From VRUE01 sp963822295 (lineage in GTDB: Bacteria; Actinomycetota; Thermoleophilia; Solirubrobacterales; 70-9): DNA of 64,000 bases. A program made the position numbers and the translations under genes. The notes under the pieces were generated by a model. The model did not search any database and was not told where the DNA came from. It saw only the letters and a list, made by a program, of their open reading frames with translations. The stretch lies in assembly GCA_963822295.1 (NCBI GenBank), contig CAWGHD010000002.1, positions 1,612,001-1,676,000 of the forward strand. The letters run 5' to 3'. Shown one piece after another: positions 52,237 to 60,993 of the stretch (positions are counted from its first letter, which is position 1; the number at the start of each line of letters is the position of its first letter).

Positions 52237-53858
52237 GGAAGATTGGCGCAGTGCTGGCGATCGTTGGGCTGGGCACCGTGATGGCTCTGGGCCTCGCCGC
52301 ATGCGGGAAGTCGTCATCCGGCAAAGAGGGCGGTGCGCTCGCCGTCAGCTTCGCCACCTATCCGGACGCGCTCGACCCCCAGTTCTCCTACACGCTCGAA
52401 GGCTGGACGGCGATGTACAACACCTACATCCCGCTGCTCACCTACGCGCACGCCGACGGCGAGGAGGGCAGCAGGATCGTCCCCGGCCTCGCCGAGAGCC
52501 TGCCGAAAATCACCAACAACGGCAAAACCTACACGCTGAAACTGCGCAAAGGGCTCAAATACTCCGACGGGACGCAGGTCAGGGCATCGGACTTCGAGGC
52601 CGCGGTGGAACGGACGTTCCGCCTCAACTCCGGCGGCTCGCCCTATTACACGGTGATCCAAGGCGCCGAAGAGTTCGCGAAAACGAAATCGGGCGGGATC
52701 TCGGGAATTACGACAAACGGCGAGACCCGCCAGATCGTGATCGAGCTGACGGAACCATCCGGCTCCTTCAACGACCTGCTCGCCCTCCTCTTCGCGGCGC
52801 CGATCCCCGCCGACACACCGGCAAAACCGGTCTCGAAAGAGCCGATCCCGGCGACCGGCCCCTACGAGATCGTCTCGATGACACCGGGCCGCGCCTGGTC
52901 ATACGCGCGCAATCCCCAGTGGGAGAAAACGAACGAAGCTCTGATCCCGGATGTCCCGCGCGGCCACGTCGACAAGATCGAGGCGACCGTGGTCAGCAAC
53001 CAGTCGACCCAGGTCAACGACGTGATCCAGGGCCGGACGAACTGGATGTACGACGCCGTGCCGGCCGACCGCCTCGCCGAGGTGAAGGGCAAATACGACG
53101 GCACCCAGTACCGGGTCGAGCCCTCGGTCGCGGTCGACTTCGTCTGGATGAACGAAACCCAGCCCCCCTTCGACGACCTGAAAGTTCGCCAGGCCGTCAA
53201 CCACGGCATCGACACCCGGCAGCTCGAACGCATCTACGCCGGCGAAATGGCCGGGACCCACCAGATCATTCCTCCGGGCGTTCCCGGCTACGAGGAGTTC
53301 GACCTCTACCCCTTCGACATGGCCAAAGCGCAGGACCTCCTCAAAGAGGCCGACCCGGCCGACCTCGACGTCACCTTCTGGACCGAAAGCCTGAACGCCG
53401 AGGCGGGCGAATACTTCGAAACGATGCTCGACGAAATCGGCTTCGACGCCAACCTCAAAGTGATCAACTCGGAAACCTATTTCACGGTGGTCGGCAACGA
53501 GAAAACGCCCGACCTCGATCTCGGGTTCGCGGGCTGGGCGGCGGACTTCCCGCACCCCAACGCGTTCTTCGAACCGCTGCTCTCGGGGGCGAGCGTCCTG
53601 CCGGCCAACGGCACGAACCTCTCACGCACCGACGTCCCCGAGCTGACCGAGAAGATCGAACGCCTCGCCACCGAGACCCTCGGCCCGAAACAGGAAGAGG
53701 AGTACGCGGCGCTCGACCGCGAATTCATGGAACTGGCCCCGTGGGCGCCCTACGGAAACCCCTCGGGGTCGCTGTTCGTGTCCGAGGACATCGACTTCGA
53801 GGGCGTTGTCTGGAACCCGATCTTCTCCGGTGACCTGACCAGCTTCCAGTTCAAGTAG
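52233..53858 (+). CDS. Oligopeptide/dipeptide ABC transporter, substrate-binding lipoprotein
   Basis: The product has 541 residues from ATG at 52233 with GGAGG 5-6 nt upstream. The lipobox LGLAACGKSS gives an N-terminal lipoprotein anchored outside the membrane, followed by a serine-rich linker and a type II (SBP_bac_5) fold, with KGLKYSDGTQVRASDFEAAVERTFRL as the family's signature region. It captures peptides, or perhaps sugars or nickel complexes, and hands them to the DppBC-like channel encoded next. Start overlaps the MFS gene as ATGA. Confidence 0.93.
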   Translation: MRKIGAVLAIVGLGTVMALGLAACGKSSSGKEGGALAVSFATYPDALDPQFSYTLEGWTAMYNTYIPLLTYAHADGEEGSRIVPGLAESLPKITNNGKTYTLKLRKGLKYSDGTQVRASDFEAAVERTFRLNSGGSPYYTVIQGAEEFAKTKSGGISGITTNGETRQIVIELTEPSGSFNDLLALLFAAPIPADTPAKPVSKEPIPATGPYEIVSMTPGRAWSYARNPQWEKTNEALIPDVPRGHVDKIEATVVSNQSTQVNDVIQGRTNWMYDAVPADRLAEVKGKYDGTQYRVEPSVAVDFVWMNETQPPFDDLKVRQAVNHGIDTRQLERIYAGEMAGTHQIIPPGVPGYEEFDLYPFDMAKAQDLLKEADPADLDVTFWTESLNAEAGEYFETMLDEIGFDANLKVINSETYFTVVGNEKTPDLDLGFAGWAADFPHPNAFFEPLLSGASVLPANGTNLSRTDVPELTEKIERLATETLGPKQEEEYAALDREFMELAPWAPYGNPSGSLFVSEDIDFEGVVWNPIFSGDLTSFQFK

Positions 53859-54877
53859 TGGCGGGCCGCAGCCCCTGGTACGTCGCCTACCGCCGGCTGC
53901 GGGCCAACCCCGTCGCGCTCGCCTCCCTGGGACTGTTCGTCGCGATCGTCGTCTTCGTGCTGGCGGCCCCGCTCTGGGCTGATCACGTCGCCGAGACCGG
54001 CCCGAATGAGCCCCACACGCTCGAACGGATCGAGGTCGGCGGCGAGAAGCGCGACGTGGTCAGCCCGGACGGGACCCCGATCGGCCCGGTCTGGTTCGGG
54101 GCCGGCGGCAAGTTCTTCCTCGGCGCCGACGGCCGCCTCGGGCGCGACGAGATGGTGCGGCTGATGTACGGCGGGCGGACCTCGCTGTTGATCAGCCTCG
54201 CCGCCGCCGTCCTGACGACGCTGCTCGCCGTCTTCCTCGCCCTGCTCGCCGGCTACTTCAGAGGCTGGACCGACTCGGTGATCTCACGCCTGCTCGATGT
54301 GATCTGGGCCTTCCCGGTCGTCCTGCTCGGGATCGCGCTCGGCACGGCGCTCGCCCTCGGCGGGCTGAAGATCGGGCCGATCGAGCTCTCCGGCGGCTCG
54401 CTCTGGATCCCGATCCTGATCATCGGCTTCGTCTACACCCCCTACATGGCGCGGCCGCTGCGCGGCGAGGTCCTGGCCCTGCGTGAGAAGGAGTTCGTCG
54501 AGGCCGCCGTCGCCCAGGGTGCGGGCCCGCTGCGGATCATGTTCCGCGAGCTGCTGCCGAACCTGTGGTCGACGATCATCGTCTTCTTCACCCTCAACAT
54601 CGCCAACAACCTGCTGTTGGAGTCGGCGCTCTCCTTCCTCGGCGCCGGTGTGCAGCCGCCGGAGTCCTCCTGGGGCTCGATGATCTCGAAAGGCAACGAG
54701 CTCCTCTACAGCGCCCCATGGCTGACGATCGCACCGGGGCTGATGATCCTGCTCACGGTGCTCTCGCTGAACGTGCTCGGCGACTGCCTGCGCGACGCGC
54801 TCGACCCGAAGTCGAAGGTGCGGCTCGAGGTCGAGGCCCACGCCGGCACCTACGAGCCAGAGGCGGAGAGGGCCTGA
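53858..54877 (+). CDS. Oligopeptide ABC transporter permease, DppC/OppC-like
   Basis: The product has 339 residues from GTG at 53858, overlapping the binding-protein TAG by one base. An N-terminal helix is followed by an insert of about 90 residues outside the membrane and five more helices. The EAA loop that docks the ATPases is near EFVEAAVAQGAGPLRIMFRELLPN. Its TGA overlaps the next gene's ATG. It acts with the DppB-like permease. Confidence 0.92.
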   Translation: MAGRSPWYVAYRRLRANPVALASLGLFVAIVVFVLAAPLWADHVAETGPNEPHTLERIEVGGEKRDVVSPDGTPIGPVWFGAGGKFFLGADGRLGRDEMVRLMYGGRTSLLISLAAAVLTTLLAVFLALLAGYFRGWTDSVISRLLDVIWAFPVVLLGIALGTALALGGLKIGPIELSGGSLWIPILIIGFVYTPYMARPLRGEVLALREKEFVEAAVAQGAGPLRIMFRELLPNLWSTIIVFFTLNIANNLLLESALSFLGAGVQPPESSWGSMISKGNELLYSAPWLTIAPGLMILLTVLSLNVLGDCLRDALDPKSKVRLEVEAHAGTYEPEAERA

Positions 54878-55845
54878 TGGCCCGTTTCGCGGTCAGGCGC
54901 CTGCTGGGGATGCTGGTCGTCCTCTTCGCCGTCTCCGTGGTCGTCTTCCTGATCTTCAACGTCATCCCCAGCTCCGACCCCGCGGCGCGGATCGTCGGCC
55001 AGAAGAGCGCCGGCGACAAGCAGCTGATCGAGAACGTCAACGAGGAATGGGGCTTCGACGAGCCGCTGCCGGTCCAGTACCTGACGATGATGGAGCTGGT
55101 CTTCACAGGTGAGCTGGTCTCCTACGAGAACCAGGCCGACGTCGTCGAAGAAATCTGGGCCGGGGTCCCGGCCACGCTCTCGCTCTGCGTCGGCGCCGCG
55201 GTGATCTGGATGTTCTTCGCGATCGTCTTCGGCTACCTCTCGGCGGTCCGGGCCGGGGGGTGGTCGGACCGCCTGCTGACGATCCTGGCGCTGGTCGGGA
55301 TCTCGATGCCGGTCTTCTGGCTGGCGGGGATGCTGCTGATCTACCTGACCTTCAAGGTCGAGCTCTTCCCGGCCGGGGGCTACGTCGGAATCACCGAAGA
55401 CCCGGTCGACTGGGCCTACCACCTGATCCTCCCCTGGATCACGCTCGCGGTCCTCTACATCGGCTTCTACAGCCGCGTCCTGCGCTCGAACATGCTCGAC
55501 ACGATGAACGAGGACCACGTGCGGACGGCGCGGGCGAAGGGCCTGCCCGAGCGCCAGGTTCGGGTCCGGCACGTGCTGCGCAACTCGCTGATCCCGGTCG
55601 TCACCCTCTTCGGGCTCGACTTCGGCGCCGTGGTCGGCGGCGGCGCGATCCTCACCGAGAAACTCTTCGACCTCCACGGCGTCGGCCAGTACGCGGCCGA
55701 AGCGGTGGAAAAGCTCGACCTGCCGCCGCTGATGGCCGTCACCCTCTTCGGGGCGTTCTTCATCGTCTTCTTCAACACGCTCGTCGACATCGCCTACGCG
55801 AAGCTCGACCCGCGCGTGCGGCTGGGGGAGTCGGCGAATGGCTAG
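54877..55845 (+). CDS. Oligopeptide ABC transporter permease, DppB/OppB-like
   Basis: The product has 322 residues from ATG at 54877, which overlaps the previous TGA. It has six predicted helices and the EAA-type loop HVRTARAKGLPERQVRVRHVLRNSLIPV. In most Dpp operons the order is B then C; here C precedes B. The end overlaps the first ATPase gene by 8 bp. Confidence 0.92.
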   Translation: MARFAVRRLLGMLVVLFAVSVVVFLIFNVIPSSDPAARIVGQKSAGDKQLIENVNEEWGFDEPLPVQYLTMMELVFTGELVSYENQADVVEEIWAGVPATLSLCVGAAVIWMFFAIVFGYLSAVRAGGWSDRLLTILALVGISMPVFWLAGMLLIYLTFKVELFPAGGYVGITEDPVDWAYHLILPWITLAVLYIGFYSRVLRSNMLDTMNEDHVRTARAKGLPERQVRVRHVLRNSLIPVVTLFGLDFGAVVGGGAILTEKLFDLHGVGQYAAEAVEKLDLPPLMAVTLFGAFFIVFFNTLVDIAYAKLDPRVRLGESANG

Positions 55846-56875
55846 CGCCCCCCTGCTCTCGGTCGCCGACCTCTCGGTCTCCTTCTCGACCGAGGGGGGT
55901 CGCCTGCAGGCGGTGGGCGGCGTCTCCTTCGACCTCGCCGCCGGCGAGGTCGTCGCGATCGTCGGCGAGTCCGGCTCGGGCAAGAGCGTCACCGCGCAGA
56001 CGATCATCGGCCTCACCCGCTCTGAGAACGCGGAGATCTCCGGCTCGGTGCTCCTCGCCGGCGAGGAGCTGATCGACGCCGGCGAGCAGGCGCTGCAGAA
56101 GGTCCGCGGCGAGCGGGTGGCGATGGTCTTCCAGGACCCGATGACCTCGCTCAACCCCGTCTACCGCGTCGGCGACCAGATCGTCGAGGCGATCCGGGCC
56201 CACCGCGAGAGGATCACCGACGGCGAGGCCCGCGAGCTGGCGGTGCGGATGCTCGACACGGTCGGGATCGCGAATGCCGAGCGGCGGGTGGACGACTACC
56301 CGCACCAGTTCTCGGGCGGGATGCGCCAGCGGGCGATGATCGCGATGGCGCTGGCGCTCGAGCCCGAGGTGCTGATCGCGGACGAGCCGACGACGGCGCT
56401 CGACGTCACCGTCCAGGCGCAGATCCTCGAGCTGCTGGCGCGCCTCAATCGCGAGCGCGGCCTGGCGACGATCCTGATCACCCACGACCTCGGCGTCGTC
56501 GCCGAGGTCGCCGACCGCGTCCTGGTCATGTACGCGGGGCGGGTGGTCGAGGAGGGGACGCTCGACGAGATCTTCTACGACCCCCGCCACCCCTACACCT
56601 GGGGCCTGCTCGGCTCGCTGCCCCGGATCGAGGGGCCCCGCCCCCGCCGCCTGCCGCAGATCCCCGGGGCGCCGCCCTCGCTGCGCGCCCTCGACGGCGG
56701 CTGCGCCTTCCGGCCGCGCTGCCCCCATGCCTTCGACCGCTGCGCCGAGATGCCGCCGCTCGAGCCGCGGGCGCCGGAGTCGGGCGCCCACCCCGACCGC
56801 TGCTGGCTGCCGCCGGAGAAGAAGCAGGTCCTGCGCCGCGTCGAGGGCGGCTTCGGGCTGGAGGAGCCGGCGTGA
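55838..56875 (+). CDS. Oligopeptide ABC transporter ATPase, DppD/OppD-like
   Basis: The product has 345 residues. Walker A is GESGSGKSV, the signature FSGGMRQR, Walker B LIADEPTTALDV, and the C-terminal oligopeptide/dipeptide extension contains three cysteines (GCAFRPRCPHAFDRC) that hold a [4Fe-4S] cluster in some relatives; CxPxCxxxxxxC is characteristic. It overlaps neighbours on both sides. Confidence 0.93.
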   Translation: MASAPLLSVADLSVSFSTEGGRLQAVGGVSFDLAAGEVVAIVGESGSGKSVTAQTIIGLTRSENAEISGSVLLAGEELIDAGEQALQKVRGERVAMVFQDPMTSLNPVYRVGDQIVEAIRAHRERITDGEARELAVRMLDTVGIANAERRVDDYPHQFSGGMRQRAMIAMALALEPEVLIADEPTTALDVTVQAQILELLARLNRERGLATILITHDLGVVAEVADRVLVMYAGRVVEEGTLDEIFYDPRHPYTWGLLGSLPRIEGPRPRRLPQIPGAPPSLRALDGGCAFRPRCPHAFDRCAEMPPLEPRAPESGAHPDRCWLPPEKKQVLRRVEGGFGLEEPA

Positions 56876-57675
56876 GCGGCGAGCCCCTGCTCAGGGTCAC
56901 CGACCTCGTCAAGCACTATCCGGTCAGGCGCGGACTCCTGGTCAGCCGCGAGGTCGATCGGGTGCGGGCCGTCGACGGCGTCAGCCTCGAGGTCGGCCGC
57001 GGCGAGACCCTGGGCCTGGTCGGAGAGTCCGGCAGCGGCAAGTCGACCCTCTGCCGGGCGATGCTGCAACTGGTCCGGCCCGACTCGGGCTCGGTCGAGT
57101 TCGACGGCCGCGAGCTCACCGGGCTCTCACGGCGACGGATGCAGCCGTTGAGGCAGGAGATGCAGATGGTCTTCCAGGATCCCTACGCCTCGCTCAACCC
57201 CCGCCGGCGCGCCGGCCGGATCGTCAGCGAGGACCGCCGCACCGCCGAGGAGCTGCTCGAGCGGGTCGGCCTCTCAGCCGCCGACCACGACCGCTACCCG
57301 CACGAGTTCTCAGGCGGCCAGCGCCAGCGGATCGGCATCGCGCGGGCGCTGGCGCCGCGGCCGAAGCTGATCGTCGCCGACGAGCCCGTCTCCGCGCTCG
57401 ACGTCTCGATCCAGGCGCAGATCGTCAACCTGCTCGAGGACCTGCGCGAGGAGCTCGGCCTCACCTTCGTCTTCGTCGCCCACGACATCGGCATCGTCCG
57501 CCACGTCTCCGACCGGATCGCCGTCATGCACGAGGGCCGGATCGTCGAGCAGGGCCCCGCCGACCGGGTCTGCACGCAGCCCTCCGACCCCTACACGCGG
57601 GCGCTGCTCGACGCGGTGCCGATCCCGGACCCGCGCAGGAGCCGGGCCCGGCGCGCTAGCGTCTCCCCCGGGTGA
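56872..57675 (+). CDS. Oligopeptide ABC transporter ATPase, DppF/OppF-like
   Basis: The product has 267 residues with Walker A GESGSGKST, the signature FSGGQRQR and Walker B LIVADEPVSALDV. It lacks most of the C-terminal Cys extension of its partner, ending shortly after TRALLDAVPIPD, so it is on the short side for OppF. It forms the heterodimeric motor with the preceding gene. TGA overlaps the DNA ligase GTG in GTGA. Confidence 0.92.
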   Translation: MSGEPLLRVTDLVKHYPVRRGLLVSREVDRVRAVDGVSLEVGRGETLGLVGESGSGKSTLCRAMLQLVRPDSGSVEFDGRELTGLSRRRMQPLRQEMQMVFQDPYASLNPRRRAGRIVSEDRRTAEELLERVGLSAADHDRYPHEFSGGQRQRIGIARALAPRPKLIVADEPVSALDVSIQAQIVNLLEDLREELGLTFVFVAHDIGIVRHVSDRIAVMHEGRIVEQGPADRVCTQPSDPYTRALLDAVPIPDPRRSRARRASVSPG

Positions 57676-58619
57676 GCCTCCCCCTCCAACCGCCGATCAA
57701 GCCGCAGCTGGCGCTGACCCGCAAACAGCTGCCGCTCGGCGACGAGTGGGCCTACGAGCAGAAGCTCGACGGCTTCCGGGCGATCGTCTTCGTCGACGGC
57801 GAGGAGGCCTACATCCAGTCCCGCGGGGGAAAGGCGCTCTCGCGCTACTTCCCCGAGCTGAGCTTCGCCCCCGGGCGCTACGTGCTCGACGGCGAGCTGG
57901 TCATCCGCGACGACGAGGGCGAGCTCGAATTCGACGCGCTGCAGAGCCGCATCCACCCCGCCGAGTCGCGGATCAAGCTGCTCTCGAAGGAGATCCCCGC
58001 CGAGTACGTCGCCTTCGACCTGCTCGCCGAGGGCGACCGGGCGCTGCTGGACACCCCGTTCGGGGAGCGGCGCGAACGGCTCGAGGGGCTCGCCGGGAAG
58101 AGCGACCTCGAGCTCTCCACCCTGAGCCGGGACACCGAGCGGGCCGAGGAGTGGCTGCGCACGACCGAGGGGACGATGGCCAAGCAGCTCGACGCCCCCT
58201 ACCTCCCCGGGAAGCGCAAGGGGATGGCGAAGGTCAAGCGGGAGCGGGAGATCGACTGCGTCGTCCTCGGCTGGCGGCCGGGCAAGGAGGAGGGCACGGT
58301 CGGCTCGCTGATCCTCGGCCTCTACGACGGCGACGAGCTGCGGCCCGTCGGCCACATCTCCGGCTTCAGCACGGAGGCGAAACGCAGCCTGCGGACGCTG
58401 CTCGAGCCGCTCGAGTCCGGCGAGAGCGGCACCGCCGAGCCGAGCCGCTGGGCCGGCGGCCGCGACCTCGAGTGGGTCGCCCTGCGCCCCGAGCTGGTGA
58501 TCGAAGTCGGCTACGACCACGCGTCGGCGGGTCGCATCAGGCACGGCACCCGCTTCCGCCGGTTCAGAGACGACAAGGACCCGCGCGAATGCCTATTCGC
58601 TGACCTCGACGAAGGGTGA
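57672..58619 (+). CDS. ATP-dependent DNA ligase, LigC-like
   Basis: The product has 315 residues from GTG at 57672. The nucleotidyltransferase core has motif I EQKLDGFRA with the adenylated Lys31, motif III VLDGEL, motif IV YVAFDLL and motif V MAKVKREREIDC, then an OB-fold. It lacks polymerase or nuclease domains, so it resembles LigC of mycobacterial NHEJ and base-excision repair rather than LigD. It is coupled to the peptide transporter operon by a 4-bp overlap, an unusual setting, and converges on the LexA-box radical SAM gene. Confidence 0.9.
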   Translation: MSLPLQPPIKPQLALTRKQLPLGDEWAYEQKLDGFRAIVFVDGEEAYIQSRGGKALSRYFPELSFAPGRYVLDGELVIRDDEGELEFDALQSRIHPAESRIKLLSKEIPAEYVAFDLLAEGDRALLDTPFGERRERLEGLAGKSDLELSTLSRDTERAEEWLRTTEGTMAKQLDAPYLPGKRKGMAKVKREREIDCVVLGWRPGKEEGTVGSLILGLYDGDELRPVGHISGFSTEAKRSLRTLLEPLESGESGTAEPSRWAGGRDLEWVALRPELVIEVGYDHASAGRIRHGTRFRRFRDDKDPRECLFADLDEG

Positions 58620-58620
58620 G

Positions 58621-59712
58621 CTAGAAGAGGCGGGGTTGAACGGGAGGGTCGGGCACCACCTGTCCAGACCCGCGGCCTTCGGCCGCTCCAAGTGTCTGGT
58701 CAGGCGGCACCCGACCCTCCCGACCGTCCGCACCTCTTCCTCCTCCGAGCCGGCGACTCCCATCGCGAGCAGCGGCGCTTCGACGGGAGCGGCCCCAGCC
58801 GCGGACCACCTTGGTGAGGCGGACGCGGTCGCTGGGGGGCATGTTGCCCCGACCGGCCCTGTAGAGCTCTTCGTATTTCGGCAGGAGGTCGGGGCGTTTT
58901 TCCTTCAGCCAGCCGAAGAAGACGCCGCGGACCTCGCCGCGCAGGTGGAGGGCGACGCCGCCGAGGAATGTCGCGCCGGCCTCCCGGGCGCGGTCGACGA
59001 TCGGCTGGACCTGCTCGGGCGTGTCGTTGATGCCCGGCATCAGCGGCGCGATCAGGATGCCGGAGTCGATCCCGCGGCGGCGCAGCTCGGCGACGGCGTC
59101 GAGCCGGGCGCTCGGGCTGGGTGTGTGGGGCTCGGTTGCCCGCCAGGCCTCCTCGTCGAGCGTCGGCACCGAGAGGTTGACCGAGACCGGCAGTCCCCGC
59201 TCCGCCATCCGCTCGAAGATCTCGACGTCGCGCATCACCAGCGGCGACTTGGTGAGCACCGAGACCGGCGTTTCCGCCTCCTCGAGCGCGGTGAGGATCT
59301 CGGGCATCATCCGGTAACGGCTCTCGACCCACTGGTAGGGGTCGGTGTTCGTCCCCAGGGCGACCAGATCGCGCTTCCAGGACGGCCGCGCCAGCTCCGC
59401 CCGGACCAGCTCGGGCGCATTGACCTTGACCACGATCTCACGCTCGAAGTCCCGCGCCGCGTCGAAGTCGAGGTAGGTGTGGCTGCTTCGGGCGAAGCAG
59501 AACACGCAGGCATGGGTGCAACCCCTGTACGTGTTGATCGTCCAGTTGAACCCGTAGCGCCCTCCGGGCACATGGTTGAGCGCCGACTTCGCCCTGACCT
59601 CGTGAAAGTTGATCCCCATCGCCTCCGGGGCGTCGAAGGTGCGGACGACCGTGCCGTCGCCGACGCCGGGCAGCCGCAGGTCCTTCTCGACTCGCTGCTC
59701 ATCCCATCTCAT
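58621..59712 (-). CDS. Radical SAM protein of the Rv2578c/SplB-like group
   Basis: The product has 363 residues from ATG at 59712 (ATG at 59730 is also in frame). The iron-sulfur ligands are in CTHACVFCFARS, a Cx3Cx2C motif; GGRYGFNWTINTYRGC before it is typical of this group. The rest is a TIM-barrel fold with NLSVPTLDEEAWRATEPHTP. The mycobacterial homologue has been listed as DNA-damage induced to my recollection, which fits the LexA-type box at the start codon. The substrate is not known; DNA photoproduct repair by analogy with SplB is a guess. The last 60 residues are Arg/Gly/Pro-rich. Confidence 0.85.
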   Translation of the reverse strand: MRWDEQRVEKDLRLPGVGDGTVVRTFDAPEAMGINFHEVRAKSALNHVPGGRYGFNWTINTYRGCTHACVFCFARSSHTYLDFDAARDFEREIVVKVNAPELVRAELARPSWKRDLVALGTNTDPYQWVESRYRMMPEILTALEEAETPVSVLTKSPLVMRDVEIFERMAERGLPVSVNLSVPTLDEEAWRATEPHTPSPSARLDAVAELRRRGIDSGILIAPLMPGINDTPEQVQPIVDRAREAGATFLGGVALHLRGEVRGVFFGWLKEKRPDLLPKYEELYRAGRGNMPPSDRVRLTKVVRGWGRSRRSAAARDGSRRLGGGRGADGREGRVPPDQTLGAAEGRGSGQVVPDPPVQPRLF

Positions 59713-59728
59713 GCGAACACACGTTCGC
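59713..59728. promoter_or_regulatory. LexA (SOS) box
   Basis: The perfect palindrome GCGAACACACGTTCGC matches the Gram-positive and actinobacterial LexA operator CGAAC-N4-GTTCG. It lies against the ATG at 59712 of the radical SAM gene, so repression would block transcription from a start close to or inside the box. Confidence 0.78.
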
Positions 59729-59744
59729 ATGGCGACCGGACGGG

Positions 59745-60236
59745 CTAGGTGCTGGAGCCGGTCTCCTCGAGCCGGAAGGCGGCGAGCTGGTCGAGGGCTT
59801 TCGCCCGCGCCTTCTTGCGCAGCGGCGGCAGCAGGGCGACAAGGTGGCCGCTCGGACCCAGCGCCTGCTTGGCCCAGTGGCGGAAGTCGAACTCGTCGAC
59901 GTGGTCGGCGATCAGGCCGTCGCGAAAGCGGAAGCGGGCCTGGATGTCGTTGACGACCGGCCGGCCGGTCGAGAAGGTGTAGCGGGCGATCCAGTGGGCC
60001 GAGCCGGAGTCCTCGTCGGCCTCGTGCTCGCGCAGCTCGATCTTCAGGTCGGAGGCGCGGCCGGTGAGCATCCGCCACATCGCCCCGATCTCCTCGCCCT
60101 CGAGGTCGCCGAAGGCGGGGTCGCGGAAGTGGGCGTCAGGGGCGTAGCAGGCGGTCATCGCCGCGCCGTTGCACCTGCCGAACTCTTCGTAGAAGCGCTC
60201 GATCAGCGCGCGATTGGCCTCTGCCTCTGCCCCCAT
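59745..60236 (-). CDS. SnoaL-like (NTF2 fold) protein
   Basis: The product has 163 residues. It has the cone-shaped NTF2 pattern: helix ALIERFYEEFGRCNGAAMTACYAPDAHFRDPAFG, and SAHWIARYTFSTGRPVVNDIQARFRFRDGLIADHVDEFDF. Such proteins are enzymes, ligand binders or immunity-like factors, and nothing shows which. It starts at ATG 60236, 17 bp after the YtoQ gene. Confidence 0.82.
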   Translation of the reverse strand: MGAEAEANRALIERFYEEFGRCNGAAMTACYAPDAHFRDPAFGDLEGEEIGAMWRMLTGRASDLKIELREHEADEDSGSAHWIARYTFSTGRPVVNDIQARFRFRDGLIADHVDEFDFRHWAKQALGPSGHLVALLPPLRKKARAKALDQLAAFRLEETGSST

Positions 60237-60253
60237 GCGCCCACCCTACGCCC

Positions 60254-60721
60254 TCAACGGCCGGGGAGCTCGCCGCGAATCGCGTAGCGGAGGACGTCGA
60301 CGACCTGCTCGGCGGTCCGCGCGGTGCCCTGGGCGGCGCGGTCGACCTCCTTGAGGGCGTGGTCGAGCTCGCCGTCGTGGAGGGTGAGGACCTGCTTGCC
60401 GAGGGCGACGGCGAAACCGGCGTCGAAGGCAGCGTTCCACTGGCGGTACTTGTCGCCGAAGCGGACGACGACCAGATCGGCGTCGCGGATCAGCGTCTGG
60501 GTGCGGATCGCGTTGACCCCGGCGCCCATGTGGTCGCGCCAGAACGGCTCGGCCTCCTCCCCCAGCGTGCCGACGCCGGCGTCGTCGGACGCGGCATGGT
60601 CGGTGACCGGCGCCGAGAAGGCGACCGGCAGCCCCGCCTCGCGGGCCCCGGACTCGATCCGCTCCCGCCAATCGGAGTGGATCTCCCCGGATAGGTAGAC
60701 CTGCCAGGTGCGCTCGCTCAT
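60254..60721 (-). CDS. YtoQ family protein
   Basis: The product has 155 residues from ATG at 60721. It begins TWQVYLSGEIHSDWRERI and contains DADLVVVRFGDKYRQWNAAFDAGFAVALGKQVLTLH, both typical of YtoQ, which has a Rossmann-like nucleoside deoxyribosyltransferase type fold. The Glu in the 'NAAFDAG' region stands where that fold has its catalytic acid, but here it is Asp. Function unknown. Confidence 0.85.
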   Translation of the reverse strand: MSERTWQVYLSGEIHSDWRERIESGAREAGLPVAFSAPVTDHAASDDAGVGTLGEEAEPFWRDHMGAGVNAIRTQTLIRDADLVVVRFGDKYRQWNAAFDAGFAVALGKQVLTLHDGELDHALKEVDRAAQGTARTAEQVVDVLRYAIRGELPGR

Positions 60722-60744
60722 CGAGCGCATCCTACGCCGGGAGG

Positions 60745-60927
60745 CTAGGCGTGGTGCTGCAGCCTGGTCGACTGGATATCCGACTCGGGCTGCGGCTCGG
60801 TCTCCTCCTGCTCGGTGATCCAGCAGCGACGGCAGCGCAGGTAGTAACCCTGGCGCGGGCCGATCGCGCGGCGCCAGTCGTGGCCGGAGAACAGGCAGCG
60901 GATCCGCTGGGCGAGAGGTGCAGTCAT
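60745..60927 (-). CDS. Small Cys/His protein, possible zinc ribbon
   Basis: The product has 60 residues from ATG at 60927. CLFSGHDWRRAIGPRQGYYLRCRRCW supplies Cys, His and a CxxC pair that could bind one zinc ion. The tail is acidic and ends in His-His-Ala. Neighbours give no clue. The small size leaves some doubt that it is translated. Confidence 0.55.
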   Translation of the reverse strand: MTAPLAQRIRCLFSGHDWRRAIGPRQGYYLRCRRCWITEQEETEPQPESDIQSTRLQHHA

Positions 60928-60993
60928 CCACGTCTTTGTCGGCAGGGACCGGAGATCCCTTAAAGGTGACGTACGAACGTCCAAGCCGGGCGC

